This document shows, piece by piece, positions 34,061-42,200 of a DNA stretch of 64,000 nucleotides. Origin of the DNA: an uncultured Sunxiuqinia sp. (lineage in GTDB: Bacteria > Bacteroidota > Bacteroidia > Bacteroidales > Prolixibacteraceae). Position numbers and translations under genes: made by a program. Under the pieces are notes generated by a model. That model did not search any database, had not been told where the DNA came from, and saw only the letters and a list, made by a program, of their open reading frames with translations. Numbering within the stretch: position 1 is the stretch's first letter; each line of letters begins with the position of its first letter. Where the stretch lies: positions 1-64,000 of the forward strand of contig NZ_OY782773.1 in the NCBI RefSeq assembly GCF_963678245.1. The letters are read 5' to 3'.

Positions 34061-34961
34061 ATGATCTACTTAATTGTGCCTTTTCTTCGGTAACCGTTAA
34101 AACATAATCTGCACCAAAAATTAAGGGTAAATTGAGCGCAATGTGTCCGGCTGGAAAATCAAAGCAAACCGGGTAGTCGTAATCTTTTACCGCATCACGA
34201 ATAATCTCCAGTGCCGTTTGTCCAAATGGCGAATCATTGTCTTTCATGTCGGTAAATCCACCAACGACCAGCCCGCGAAGTTTGGCGAGTTTTCCCGACA
34301 ATTTCAGGCTGTGCATTATGCGATCAAGGTGATACAGGTATTCAGCTAAATCTTCAATAAACAGGATCTTTCCATCAGTTTGAGGTTCCAAAGGGGTTCC
34401 CAATAAGCTGTATACGATCGACAGATTACCCCCAATTACCTGTGAAGACGTATTTCCATTTCGGTTAAATTCATGAGGTGGAACAAGCACATCCGAACTT
34501 TTGCCTTTTAGTACGTTTATCAATTCAGTAAAACTCTCGGAAGGTTGATTTTCTTCTAAAAAGAAAGCCGGCATTGCTCCATGAATACTGCAAAATCCTT
34601 CTTTTTGAAAAAGAGCGTGGAAAATGGTAATGTCGCTGAAGCCAACCAACCATTTCGGATGTTTCCGAAAATTTGAAAGGTTAAGTTTATCGACAATATG
34701 AATAGCGCCATAACCTCCACGTGCACAGATAATGGCTTTGCAATCCGGATCGTCAAAAGCCAATTGTAAATCTTTTAAACGTTCTTCATCTTTAGCGGCA
34801 AATTGAAAGTGATTGCCGAAAGTATGGGGTGCTACGAGAACTTCAAATCCTTGTTTCTGAAGCAAATTGATGCCTGGAACGATTTTATCTTTTTGAACTT
34901 TCCCTGATGGAGAAACAATTCGTATTCGATCGCCTGATTGTAAAAAGTCTGGTTTCTGCAT
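34059..34961 (-). CDS. LD-carboxypeptidase (peptidase family S66)
   Basis: 300 residues. S66 family proteins (LdcA, MccF) cut the L,D bond of the muropeptide tetrapeptide in the cytoplasm. Present: SGDRIRIVSPSG, ARGGYGAIHIVDKL (the oxyanion and substrate loop), VGFSDITIFHALF with the nucleophile Ser, HGAMPAFF, then IEDLAEYLYHLDRIM with the catalytic Glu and PAGHIALNLPLIFG with the catalytic His. Complete; probably peptidoglycan recycling. Monocistronic, divergent from the F420-reductase-like gene. Confidence 0.9.
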   Translation of the reverse strand: MQKPDFLQSGDRIRIVSPSGKVQKDKIVPGINLLQKQGFEVLVAPHTFGNHFQFAAKDEERLKDLQLAFDDPDCKAIICARGGYGAIHIVDKLNLSNFRKHPKWLVGFSDITIFHALFQKEGFCSIHGAMPAFFLEENQPSESFTELINVLKGKSSDVLVPPHEFNRNGNTSSQVIGGNLSIVYSLLGTPLEPQTDGKILFIEDLAEYLYHLDRIMHSLKLSGKLAKLRGLVVGGFTDMKDNDSPFGQTALEIIRDAVKDYDYPVCFDFPAGHIALNLPLIFGADYVLTVTEEKAQLSRS

Positions 34962-35076
34962 TCCTGTTCATTTTAGATGGATGAAGTTACAAATCTTCCG
35001 GGTGGCTGAAAACCATATTTCAAATAAAATCGTATCACCCAAAATCGTTTCAGTAGTAATTTATATTCAAACTAAA

Positions 35077-35727
35077 ATGAGAAAACGAGTTGGTATAATC
35101 GGTTCAGGAGATGTTGGCCGAGCGTTGGCTGATGGCTTTTTGAAATATGGTTTTGAAGTGAAAATTGGTACCCGAAATCCAGATCGGCTTATTGATTGGC
35201 TAAAAAAGTCTGGTGAAAAAGCTACGGTTTGTAGTTTTGAGGAGGCTACGCATTTTGGCGATTTGGTTGTGCTGGCCGTAAAAGGTATTGCCGCGGAGTT
35301 TGCGCTCGACATGGCCGGAGCAGCTACTTTGCATGAGAAGACAGTTATTGATACGTGCAATCCGATAAGTGAAGAGCCTTTGGTAAATGGGGTTCTGAAC
35401 TTTTTTACTAAACCAAACTCTTCATTAATGGAACACCTCCAAACAAAGTATTCTCGCATTCATTTTGTGAAGGCGTTCAATCGTATTGGCAGTGCCTTAA
35501 TGGTCGATCCGCAGTTTGAAGAGGGTAGACCAACCATGTTTATATGTGGAAACAATAACAAAGCCAAAGGAGATGTTCAAGAAGTTTTGGACTTATTTGG
35601 TTGGGATGTCTCAGATTTAGGTAAAGTTGAAGCGGCTCGTGCTATTGAGCCCTTGTGCATGCTGTGGTGCATTCCGGGCTTTCTGAATAACGAATGGAAT
35701 CATGCTTTTAAGCTATTAAAAAAATAA
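35077..35727 (+). CDS. NADPH-dependent F420-reductase-like oxidoreductase
   Basis: 216 residues from ATG 35077. N-terminal Rossmann motif VGIIGSGDVGRALADGF then VKIGTRNPDRL, which in this family recognises the NADPH phosphate; further LVVLAVKG, VIDTCNPISEEPL and FVKAFNRIGSALMVDP. The family includes methanogen F420:NADPH reductase, but in Bacteroidota the physiological partner is unknown and F420 is not expected. The 32 residues upstream in the frame from 34981 do not look like a domain. Its stop codon opens a perfect palindrome. Confidence 0.82.
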   Translation: MRKRVGIIGSGDVGRALADGFLKYGFEVKIGTRNPDRLIDWLKKSGEKATVCSFEEATHFGDLVVLAVKGIAAEFALDMAGAATLHEKTVIDTCNPISEEPLVNGVLNFFTKPNSSLMEHLQTKYSRIHFVKAFNRIGSALMVDPQFEEGRPTMFICGNNNKAKGDVQEVLDLFGWDVSDLGKVEAARAIEPLCMLWCIPGFLNNEWNHAFKLLKK

Positions 35728-35756
35728 GCTTGATTCAAGATCTTGAATCAAGCTTA
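35725..35756 (+). terminator. Perfect 32-base palindrome overlapping a stop codon
   Basis: TAAGCTTGATTCAAGA (35725-35740) followed at once by its exact reverse complement (35741-35756). The first three bases are the TAA stop of the F420-reductase-like gene. As RNA it folds to a 14-15 bp stem with a tight loop. The following sequence lacks a T-run, so it is either a weak terminator, a 3' end protector or a DNA-binding site. A similar hairpin overlaps a stop at 19858-19886. Confidence 0.5.
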
Positions 35757-35895
35757 CCTCAGTAAAAACAAGTATTTATTTTGTTTTCGAATTGATTGAT
35801 TGTAACAAATGTAAAGAATATTCGAATTAATTGTTCTTTTAATCCAAATAAATTTAGCTTTATCTTAAAAACTTTTTACTGCTGCAATATGGTAG

Positions 35896-37272
35896 TTATT
35901 TCTGTTTTAATTTAACAGTAAAATGTCTCATAATTGGAGCTTCCTCCACAATCTGAAATCCCGATTGAATACTATTCCTTCGCTCGAAAATATTTATTAA
36001 GCCAGTTGCCACTACATCCATGTGATTGTTGGTGTAGGTTCGGCGAGGAATTGCCAGCCGCAAAAATTCCAGTTTTGGATAGCGGTTTTGTTTTGTTTCA
36101 GGATCGCGATCGGCTAGCAATGTCCCAACTTCTACTCCTCGAACTCCCGCTTCTAGATACAGCTCAATGGCTAAGGTTTGAGCAACATATTCTTCTTTCG
36201 GGACCCGGGGTAAAAAGCTCTTTGCATCAACAAATACAGCATGTCCGCCCAACGGTTTTTGCACAGGAATTCCGGCATCAATGAGTTGGTTGCCGAGGTA
36301 ATGAACCTGCCTGATTCTATTTTCCAGATAATCACCGTTCGTGACTTCATCCAGTCCAACGGCCAGCGCATTCATATCGCGGCCAGCCATACCTCCATAG
36401 GTGTTAAAACCTTCGTACATAATATTGAAAACCATGGCTTGTTTATGCCAATTTTCACTGCGCATTGCCAGTATTCCACCAATATTAACAATCCCATCTT
36501 TTTTGCTACTCATGGTCATTCCATCGGCATATTGATACATTTCAGCAACGATTTCTCTGATGCTTTTATTCGCATAGCCTTCTTCTCTGTTTTGAATAAA
36601 CCAGGCATTCTCAGCAAAACGAGCCGAATCAAAAATAACAGGAATGCCGTATTGGTCAGCAGCTGCTCTAATTTGTTTTATGTTTTCCATTGAAACAGGT
36701 TGACCTCCGGAGCTATTACACGTCAGGGTGACAATAATTAGGGGAATCTGTTCTTTGGTATGGCTCTCCAAAACGTTGGTTAGCTTTTCGATGTCAATAT
36801 TCCCTTTAAAAGGATGACCGCCATTGGTGTTAAATGCCTCATCTATGGTGCAGTCAATTGCTTTTGCTTTTCGAAATTCGATATGTCCTTTGGTGGTATC
36901 GAAATGAGAGTTTCCTGGAACTACCTGTCCTTCTTCTACTAATACTGAAAAAAGTACATTTTCAGCAGCTCTCCCCTGATGAACAGGTAAAAAATAATCG
37001 AACCCGAATATCTCCTTGACTTTATCTTTTAAATGATGAAAAGATGATGATCCGGCATAGCTTTCATCTCCGGTCATTAGTGCGCCCCACTGGCGGTCGC
37101 TCATTGCTCCGGTTCCACTGTCGGTTAACAGGTCGATAAAAACTTGAACGCTACGTAAATTGAATAAATTGTAATGCGCCTCATCGATCCATTTTTCCCT
37201 TTGTTCGCGGGTACTTTGGTAAATCGGCTCTACCATTTTTATTTTATAATTTTCTGCAGAAGGTAAATCCAT
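35896..37272 (-). CDS. tnaA: Tryptophanase
   Basis: PLP-dependent beta-eliminating lyase, L-tryptophan to indole, pyruvate and ammonia. 458 residues; the PLP Lys is K258 in MSSKKDG. Tyrosine phenol-lyase is a close relative and parts of the sequence look like it (MSDRQWGALMTGDESYAGS, CTMSSKK-like region), but three specificity positions are of tryptophanase type: Asp125 (FDTTKGH), Val382 (EVGT, where phenol-lyase has Arg) and His450 (MRHFTVKL, where phenol-lyase has Phe). No tnaB permease or tnaC leader is seen. The gene is monocistronic. Confidence 0.87.
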   Translation of the reverse strand: MDLPSAENYKIKMVEPIYQSTREQREKWIDEAHYNLFNLRSVQVFIDLLTDSGTGAMSDRQWGALMTGDESYAGSSSFHHLKDKVKEIFGFDYFLPVHQGRAAENVLFSVLVEEGQVVPGNSHFDTTKGHIEFRKAKAIDCTIDEAFNTNGGHPFKGNIDIEKLTNVLESHTKEQIPLIIVTLTCNSSGGQPVSMENIKQIRAAADQYGIPVIFDSARFAENAWFIQNREEGYANKSIREIVAEMYQYADGMTMSSKKDGIVNIGGILAMRSENWHKQAMVFNIMYEGFNTYGGMAGRDMNALAVGLDEVTNGDYLENRIRQVHYLGNQLIDAGIPVQKPLGGHAVFVDAKSFLPRVPKEEYVAQTLAIELYLEAGVRGVEVGTLLADRDPETKQNRYPKLEFLRLAIPRRTYTNNHMDVVATGLINIFERRNSIQSGFQIVEEAPIMRHFTVKLKQK

Positions 37273-37467
37273 TCCTTGCTTATTTTAGGTGAAAAAATAA
37301 TCAAACTACAATCTCAGTTTAGAGTGCAGGAATGGGGAAAGCATCGCGGTTTTTGATGTTTTTGAGTGTAAATTTTATGGTTGTTTGAATATCCATAATC
37401 CAAATGTGATAATCCAACAAAAGTAAGCTCTTTACTTCAGGAAAAGTATTAAAAATATCAGTTCTTC

Positions 37468-38700
37468 CTAATTATTCTTCAATTCCAGAAACCATTTTAA
37501 GGAGGCAAAGCCGAATGGTAGAATCGCCGATTTATGATTTACGTCAGGAAGTATAGTCAGCTGAACTTGTTCGGATATATTCAGTGCATCAAAATCAGCC
37601 TTAAGCTTTTGAGATACTTCTACCGGCACGAAGGTGTCATTAGCACCATGGTACAAATGAACAGGTGTGGTAATATCCCAGGCAGTAACGCTATTGGCTG
37701 AAAAAGCTTGCCTGATTGGCTCATAGGCAGCACTGTCTTGATATCCTAAGATGTAATCAGCTTGCAGGAGATCGTCCATTTGTGTGGTTAGTTGGGCGTT
37801 TATTTGCTCTCCCGATTGTACGCCATCAAAAAGCCCCGGAATTTTTGATGCATATTCATCAGCAAAAATTTCATCCAGTTCATTTGTAAATTGCTCATGT
37901 ACATTGTAGGCGTGCATCAGATAAGCTAAAAAGTAAGGCATGGGATAAGTCTCCTGATCCAAAATCAATGAGGTCGTGTAGTTGAGGTCATAAGGACCGG
38001 CACCGCACGAACTTGCTTTGAGTGTATAGTCTTCAAGTCCGGCCTGTTCAATTGAGTCTTGCAGTTGCATGGTTGACCAACCACCTTGCGAGTATCCCAT
38101 CAGGTATAAATCGTTGTTCAAATCAGCATGAATATGCGCGCGCTTCGAAAACTCACGAGTGGCTTTCAGCATGTCAATCATTGAAGGAACGGTATTGTTT
38201 GCTTCCAGATAGGGATGTAAAACTTCTTGAGATTCACCAAATCCGGGATAATCAGGAATAACTACGATGAAGCCCATTGTGGAAACACTTTTCAAAAGCT
38301 TGAAAAGGTCGCTGGCTGTGTCAACCGAGGGCGCTTTATTGTGTTCAACATAGGTGCCGTTTTGGAAGCTAATGACAGGATAACTGCCCGGGGTGTCAGG
38401 CATACAAACTACACCCGAAGCAAGAAGTGGCTTTCCTTGAAAGCTTGTTCGGTAAGAGATTTTATAAAATGATGCATCGGTAATTACTTCGTCAGCTAAT
38501 CCCTGTGCCTGATCAAACTGTTGTGCCATTGCCGTAAAAATTAGCTTAGAAATACTGGGCTGCATAGAACCGATATATTCGTCCGATTCCAGCGTGTAGA
38601 ATGTAGGTTCGTCAACAACCGGATCATTGTTTTTAGAACATGAAACCACAAAGGCACTAATTATTAGTATGATGGGGAGTAGTTTATATTGAGTTTTCAT
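37468..38700 (-). CDS. Lipoprotein alpha/beta hydrolase of the secretory-lipase/peptidase type
   Basis: 410 residues, lipobox VVSC near residue 21. Alpha/beta-hydrolase core: GVVCMPDTPGSYPVISFQNG, VVIPDYPGFGES, the nucleophile elbow GYSQGGWS, an Asp region YHGANDTFVPVE and a C-terminal His (LPDVNHKSA). The middle (CGAGPYDLNYTTSLI) resembles fungal secretory lipase (LIP) family members. Substrate is open: ester or peptide at the outer membrane. 22 bases before folK in the direction of transcription, on the same strand, but with a long noncoding 3' side. Confidence 0.8.
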   Translation of the reverse strand: MKTQYKLLPIILIISAFVVSCSKNNDPVVDEPTFYTLESDEYIGSMQPSISKLIFTAMAQQFDQAQGLADEVITDASFYKISYRTSFQGKPLLASGVVCMPDTPGSYPVISFQNGTYVEHNKAPSVDTASDLFKLLKSVSTMGFIVVIPDYPGFGESQEVLHPYLEANNTVPSMIDMLKATREFSKRAHIHADLNNDLYLMGYSQGGWSTMQLQDSIEQAGLEDYTLKASSCGAGPYDLNYTTSLILDQETYPMPYFLAYLMHAYNVHEQFTNELDEIFADEYASKIPGLFDGVQSGEQINAQLTTQMDDLLQADYILGYQDSAAYEPIRQAFSANSVTAWDITTPVHLYHGANDTFVPVEVSQKLKADFDALNISEQVQLTILPDVNHKSAILPFGFASLKWFLELKNN

Positions 38701-38722
38701 CGTGTTTAATTTATTTTAAAGT

Positions 38723-39106
38723 TTACTTTTTATCGTTAAAACCAAGCTCGGCTGCAGATTGACGAAGAAAATCACGCGAATAGTAATCTTTGTCTACAAT
38801 TTCACCGTTCCATATCATTACATCAAGATCAATGGTTCGAGGTCCGAATTTTATTTGCGTTCGATCGCGTTCCAATTCGTCTTCAATACCCTTCAAGTAT
38901 ATAACTAACTCTTTTTGCGACCAGTTTGTTTTAATTTTGATTGCTCCATTGGTAAAATCAGCCTGGTTTGTATAACCAACCGGTTTTGTTTTTATCATTT
39001 TGGAGACTTGCAAGATAAGAAGATCTTTTTTTAGAAGCTCCAGCGCTTGCGGAATATTTTTTTCTGCTTCAATGTTCGATCCTATGCCAATGATACAAGT
39101 ATTCAT
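38723..39106 (-). CDS. folK: 2-amino-4-hydroxy-6-hydroxymethyldihydropteridine pyrophosphokinase
   Basis: 127 residues, slightly short for HPPK. Transfers pyrophosphate from ATP to hydroxymethyl-dihydropterin in folate synthesis. The Mg-binding and signature strand is RTQIKFGPRTIDLDVMIW; N-terminal CIIGIGSNIEAEKNI and DFTNGAIKIKT are also conserved. ATG overlaps the folX stop by four bases, so the three genes folM, folX and folK form a tight operon. Confidence 0.92.
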   Translation of the reverse strand: MNTCIIGIGSNIEAEKNIPQALELLKKDLLILQVSKMIKTKPVGYTNQADFTNGAIKIKTNWSQKELVIYLKGIEDELERDRTQIKFGPRTIDLDVMIWNGEIVDKDYYSRDFLRQSAAELGFNDKK

Positions 39107-39462
39107 CTTTCAGATTCCATTTGAAAAGAGACTGATTCGGCAAAGCGCAACGCATGTGGTTTGTCTACTTCAACTTTTGTCCAAAGCACCAATTCATCTT
39201 CCATAATCATTTCCAGAAGGTTTTTGGTCAATACTTCCAGTAGCTTAAATCGACCTTCCTGTACGTAGGCAATTACCTTTTTAGTTATTTTCTTATAATC
39301 GTAAATACCTTCCGGATCGTCTGATTCCAGAGCTTGTTCGGGTATTGAGACTTCGATTTCAAGATTAATGATGACATCTTGCTTGTTGATCAGTTCTTCC
39401 GGATTGAAACCGATAAATGTACGAAGTAAGAGGTTTTTAACGCAAATTCGTGCCATAGTCAT
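39103..39462 (-). CDS. folX: Dihydroneopterin triphosphate 2'-epimerase-like (FolX/FolB family)
   Basis: 119 residues of the FolB/FolX T-fold. By eye it follows E. coli FolX more closely than FolB: IRVKNLLLRTFIGFNPEE-like opening, INKQDVIINLEIEV, YDYKKITKKVIAYVQEGRFKLLEVLTKNL and VEVDKPHALRFAESVS, where FolX has IDKLHALRYADSVS. FolX epimerises dihydroneopterin triphosphate to the monapterin form. The upstream gene is an SDR like FolM, its usual partner. An ordinary FolB aldolase role is the alternative and would suit the folK neighbour. Confidence 0.75.
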   Translation of the reverse strand: MTMARICVKNLLLRTFIGFNPEELINKQDVIINLEIEVSIPEQALESDDPEGIYDYKKITKKVIAYVQEGRFKLLEVLTKNLLEMIMEDELVLWTKVEVDKPHALRFAESVSFQMESER

Positions 39463-39465
39463 TAA

Positions 39466-40191
39466 TTAGTTTTTACCTAAGTTTTCACCGCCGTCGCCAA
39501 AAAGCAACTGCCCGGTTAGGTGGTTGTTTTCCAAAATAAAATCTAGGCTGCGGATTATTGGCTCCAGGCCACCCGGCTTTTGCATCGGAATCTCTTTGGC
39601 CAATTCCCAAAGATAATCTTCATCCTGATCTTCCGGTGGCAAAGTTACTCCGGGAGCGATTGCATTGACCCTTATTTTTGGGGCCAGCTCAAGTGCTGAC
39701 ATTTTTGTCAATTCCCAGAGAGCTTTTTTCGATATCGAGTAAGCTGCAAAGTTTGACTTATTCGTTGTTATCCGAGTATCAACAAAATTAATGATTAATC
39801 CTTGCTTGGCATAATTTGCAAAATCTCGACTTAGCAAAAACGGAGCTTGAAAATTAACAGTCATTTGCTTTTGTATTAATTCCAGAGCCGTATCTTTCAA
39901 ATACGAGGGGGCAAAAACCGAGGCATTATTGATCAACAAATCCAACGATTGAAATTCCTTGATTACTTCAGGAATTAATCGTTGTACCTCTTTTTCCTTC
40001 ATTAGGTTGGCTTGAAAGGTGGCAAACTTGCATTGTGCAAATTTTTTCGACAATTCATCCTTCAGCTGATCTGCCTCCTTGGCTGATGAATTATAATGAA
40101 TAGCAATATTCCATCCTTTTAACGCTAGATAATTTGTCAATGCCCTGCCAACTCGTTTTGATGCACCTGTAATCAATGCCGTTTTCTTCAT
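39466..40191 (-). CDS. folM: SDR oxidoreductase, pteridine-reductase-like (FolM type)
   Basis: 241-residue short-chain dehydrogenase. NADPH-binding ITGASKRVGRALTNYL with HYNSS (Arg/Ser type phosphate recognition as in pteridine reductases), LLINNASVF, catalytic YSISK and the C-terminal VNAIAPGVTLPPE, GQLLFGDGGENLG. The GASKRVG start and HYNSSAKEA are characteristic of FolM/PTR1 dihydropteridine reductases. Location three bases before folX supports tetrahydromonapterin or dihydrofolate reduction. A general SDR is the fallback call. Confidence 0.75.
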   Translation of the reverse strand: MKKTALITGASKRVGRALTNYLALKGWNIAIHYNSSAKEADQLKDELSKKFAQCKFATFQANLMKEKEVQRLIPEVIKEFQSLDLLINNASVFAPSYLKDTALELIQKQMTVNFQAPFLLSRDFANYAKQGLIINFVDTRITTNKSNFAAYSISKKALWELTKMSALELAPKIRVNAIAPGVTLPPEDQDEDYLWELAKEIPMQKPGGLEPIIRSLDFILENNHLTGQLLFGDGGENLGKN

Positions 40192-40200
40192 TTCGAAATT

Positions 40201-40230
40201 TACTGTTTTATGTCAAAAGTGACAACAGTA
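40201..40230 (-). promoter_or_regulatory. Inverted repeat in the folM leader
   Basis: Two nested inverted repeats (TACTGT/ACAGTA outside, TGTCA/TGACA inside, a 4-base loop and a small bulge) start 10 bases upstream of the folM ATG. It could be an operator or a leader hairpin. Only the symmetry is seen. Confidence 0.3.
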
Positions 40231-40390
40231 GATCGTTGAATTTGTTTGCCGACGCATAATGCAAGTTGGATATCGCTTAGATGATATGTTAAGCAATAGG
40301 TTTCATCAGAATCCGGCGTATTTTTGAAACTAAAAGCTGGTGATTTCCATAAAATAGGTTAGTAACTGAGTTCATTTAAAATTGATAGCC

Positions 40391-41491
40391 ATGGAAGAAA
40401 AGATTATAACCATTGCGTTGTTGCCTTATTCCAAAGCGGAAGTTCTGCGATCGTTGCTTGAGGCAAAGGGGATTGATAGTTCATTAGAAAACATCAACCT
40501 TATACAAGGAGCTGTTGCGACAGGGGTGAAGGTTCGAATTCATGCCAAAGATGCCAAAAAAGCTTATCCTGTTTTAAACAAGTTATTGGGTGAAACAGAA
40601 AGGACGGGGCCGAAGTCGGAGAACTTTATTCTTATACCGGTTGATTTTTCTGGTTATTCATTGAAAGCTGCATCGATGGCTTTCGAAATTGCAAACAAGT
40701 TGGATTCCAGCGTTGTGTTCTATCATGTCATTCCTCAACCAGATTATTTTACGATTCCATACTCTGATGTGATGGCTTTTGATGCCGGACTTTATGAGCA
40801 TTTGAAAGCCCGTGAAGAGGCCGTTAATGAGAATTTTATTAAGTTTTTGAGTAAGCTCAAAGAACTGGCAGGACAGTCTGTTTGGGAATCAGTAAAAATG
40901 GAACAAATCGTTAAAATGGGCTATCCTGAAGAAGATATTTTAGCATATACTGAGTTGCATCCTCCACGATTGATTGTTATGGGAATAAAAGGTCCTTCAG
41001 AGGATTCAGATGCGGTTATGGGCAGCACTACTGCCGGAGTAATTTATCGGGCGGAAGTTCCGGTGTTGGTCATCCCCGAAAAGGCACCGCTATTAAATTT
41101 AGCTTCGGTTAAAAAAGTGGTTTACGCAACCAATTTTGATGAAAAGGACTTTGTGGCTATCGATAAATTGGTGGGGATTTTAAAACCGTTTAATACCGAA
41201 ACGACCTGCCTGCACATTGGTGACTTGGAAGAAGGGGAGTTAGCAAAGACTAGGCTTCAGTTTATGAAGAAAGAGTTGAAACGGAAGTACAAAGATGATG
41301 CTCTTTCTTGTGAAATGGTTCATGGCCGGGATGTACTTTCGGATTTGGAAAACTATATTCGGGATAACGAAATTGATATTTTGTCATTGACAACACACAA
41401 ACGCAATATGATTACACGGATTTTCAATCCAAGTATTGCGCGAAAAATGGTTTTCCATTTGAAAACACCTTTATTGGTGTTTCATGCGTGA
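40391..41491 (+). CDS. Universal stress protein with two UspA domains and an N-terminal DUF2007-like domain
   Basis: 366 residues from ATG 40391 (the TTG at 40382 is not needed). Residues about 1-68 (MEEKIITIALLPYSKAEVLRS to KLLG) look like DUF2007, the GlnB-fold putative signal-transducing domain. Then a first UspA domain (ILIPVDFSGYSLKAASMAFEIA, IVMGIKG, PVLVIPE; its ATP-loop Gly pattern is GSTTAG) and a second (VVYATNFDEKDFVAIDKL, IDILSLTTHKRN). It suggests a nucleotide- or ligand-sensing stress protein. Isolated gene, ends at a perfect bidirectional terminator. Confidence 0.8.
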   Translation: MEEKIITIALLPYSKAEVLRSLLEAKGIDSSLENINLIQGAVATGVKVRIHAKDAKKAYPVLNKLLGETERTGPKSENFILIPVDFSGYSLKAASMAFEIANKLDSSVVFYHVIPQPDYFTIPYSDVMAFDAGLYEHLKAREEAVNENFIKFLSKLKELAGQSVWESVKMEQIVKMGYPEEDILAYTELHPPRLIVMGIKGPSEDSDAVMGSTTAGVIYRAEVPVLVIPEKAPLLNLASVKKVVYATNFDEKDFVAIDKLVGILKPFNTETTCLHIGDLEEGELAKTRLQFMKKELKRKYKDDALSCEMVHGRDVLSDLENYIRDNEIDILSLTTHKRNMITRIFNPSIARKMVFHLKTPLLVFHA

Positions 41492-41504
41492 ATGGATGAA
41501 AGTT

Positions 41505-41534
41505 AAGAAGCCGGGCAATTGCCCGGCTTCTTTT
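41505..41534. terminator. Bidirectional intrinsic terminator
   Basis: A perfect 14-bp inverted repeat: AAGAAGCCGGGCAA (41505-41518) directly followed by its complement ending TTCTT, then more T. It lies between the convergent stress-protein and riboflavin-synthase genes; the ribE stop lies in its right arm. Confidence 0.9.
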
Positions 41535-42141
41535 ATTTGAATGTTGCTAATTTGCTGAGATATTTACCGATAATGTCAAATTCGAGGTTGATTACTGTTC
41601 CGGCCTCAAAAGTATGAAAGTTAGTTTCCTCGTAAGTGAAAGGAATAATGGCCACCTGAAACGAATTGTCTTTCGAGTTCACCACTGTCAAGCTAACACC
41701 GTTAACAGTAACCGAGCCTTTTTCAACAGTCATGTAACCTTGTTGTGCTTTGCTTTTGTCAAACTCGTATTCAAAGGTAAAGTACCAGCTTCCGTCGGCT
41801 TCTTCAACCTTTGTGCAAGTTGCTGTTTGGTCGACGTGTCCCTGAACAATGTGTCCGTCCAATCGGCCGTTCATCATCATACTGCGCTCCAGATTAACTT
41901 TGGTACCCACTTCCCAATAACCGAGGTTGGTTTTTAGCAGGGTTTCTTTGATTGCCGTAACGGTGTATGTTTTTGCTTCGTTGTCAATTTTTACAACGGT
42001 CAGGCAAACACCATTGTGCGATACACTCTGATCAATTTTTAACTTGTCAACAAAGGAGCAAGTTAATGTGAAATGATAATTTTCCTGATCTTTTTCGATG
42101 GCTTTCACCGTGCCATATTCTTCTACTATTCCTGAAAACAT
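41533..42141 (-). CDS. ribE: Riboflavin synthase, alpha chain
   Basis: 202 residues; dismutates two 6,7-dimethyl-8-ribityllumazine to riboflavin. Two lumazine-binding repeats are seen: N-terminal MFSGIVEEYGTVKAIEKD with VSHNGVCLTVVKI, then LERSMMMNGRLDGHIVQGHVDQTA with VTVNGVSLTVVNS. The MFSG(I)VE start and the duplicated NGVCLTV/NGVSLTV are diagnostic. Other rib genes are not in view. Confidence 0.96.
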   Translation of the reverse strand: MFSGIVEEYGTVKAIEKDQENYHFTLTCSFVDKLKIDQSVSHNGVCLTVVKIDNEAKTYTVTAIKETLLKTNLGYWEVGTKVNLERSMMMNGRLDGHIVQGHVDQTATCTKVEEADGSWYFTFEYEFDKSKAQQGYMTVEKGSVTVNGVSLTVVNSKDNSFQVAIIPFTYEETNFHTFEAGTVINLEFDIIGKYLSKLATFK

Positions 42142-42200
42142 ATGCTTAGTTTTTTTATGGGGGCGAAGTTACCGATTTCGTGGGAAATGGTGAAATGGGA

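Noticed and set aside
36171-36693. Open frames opposite tryptophanase
   Set aside because: Both are antisense or alternative frames of tnaA with no domain signal.
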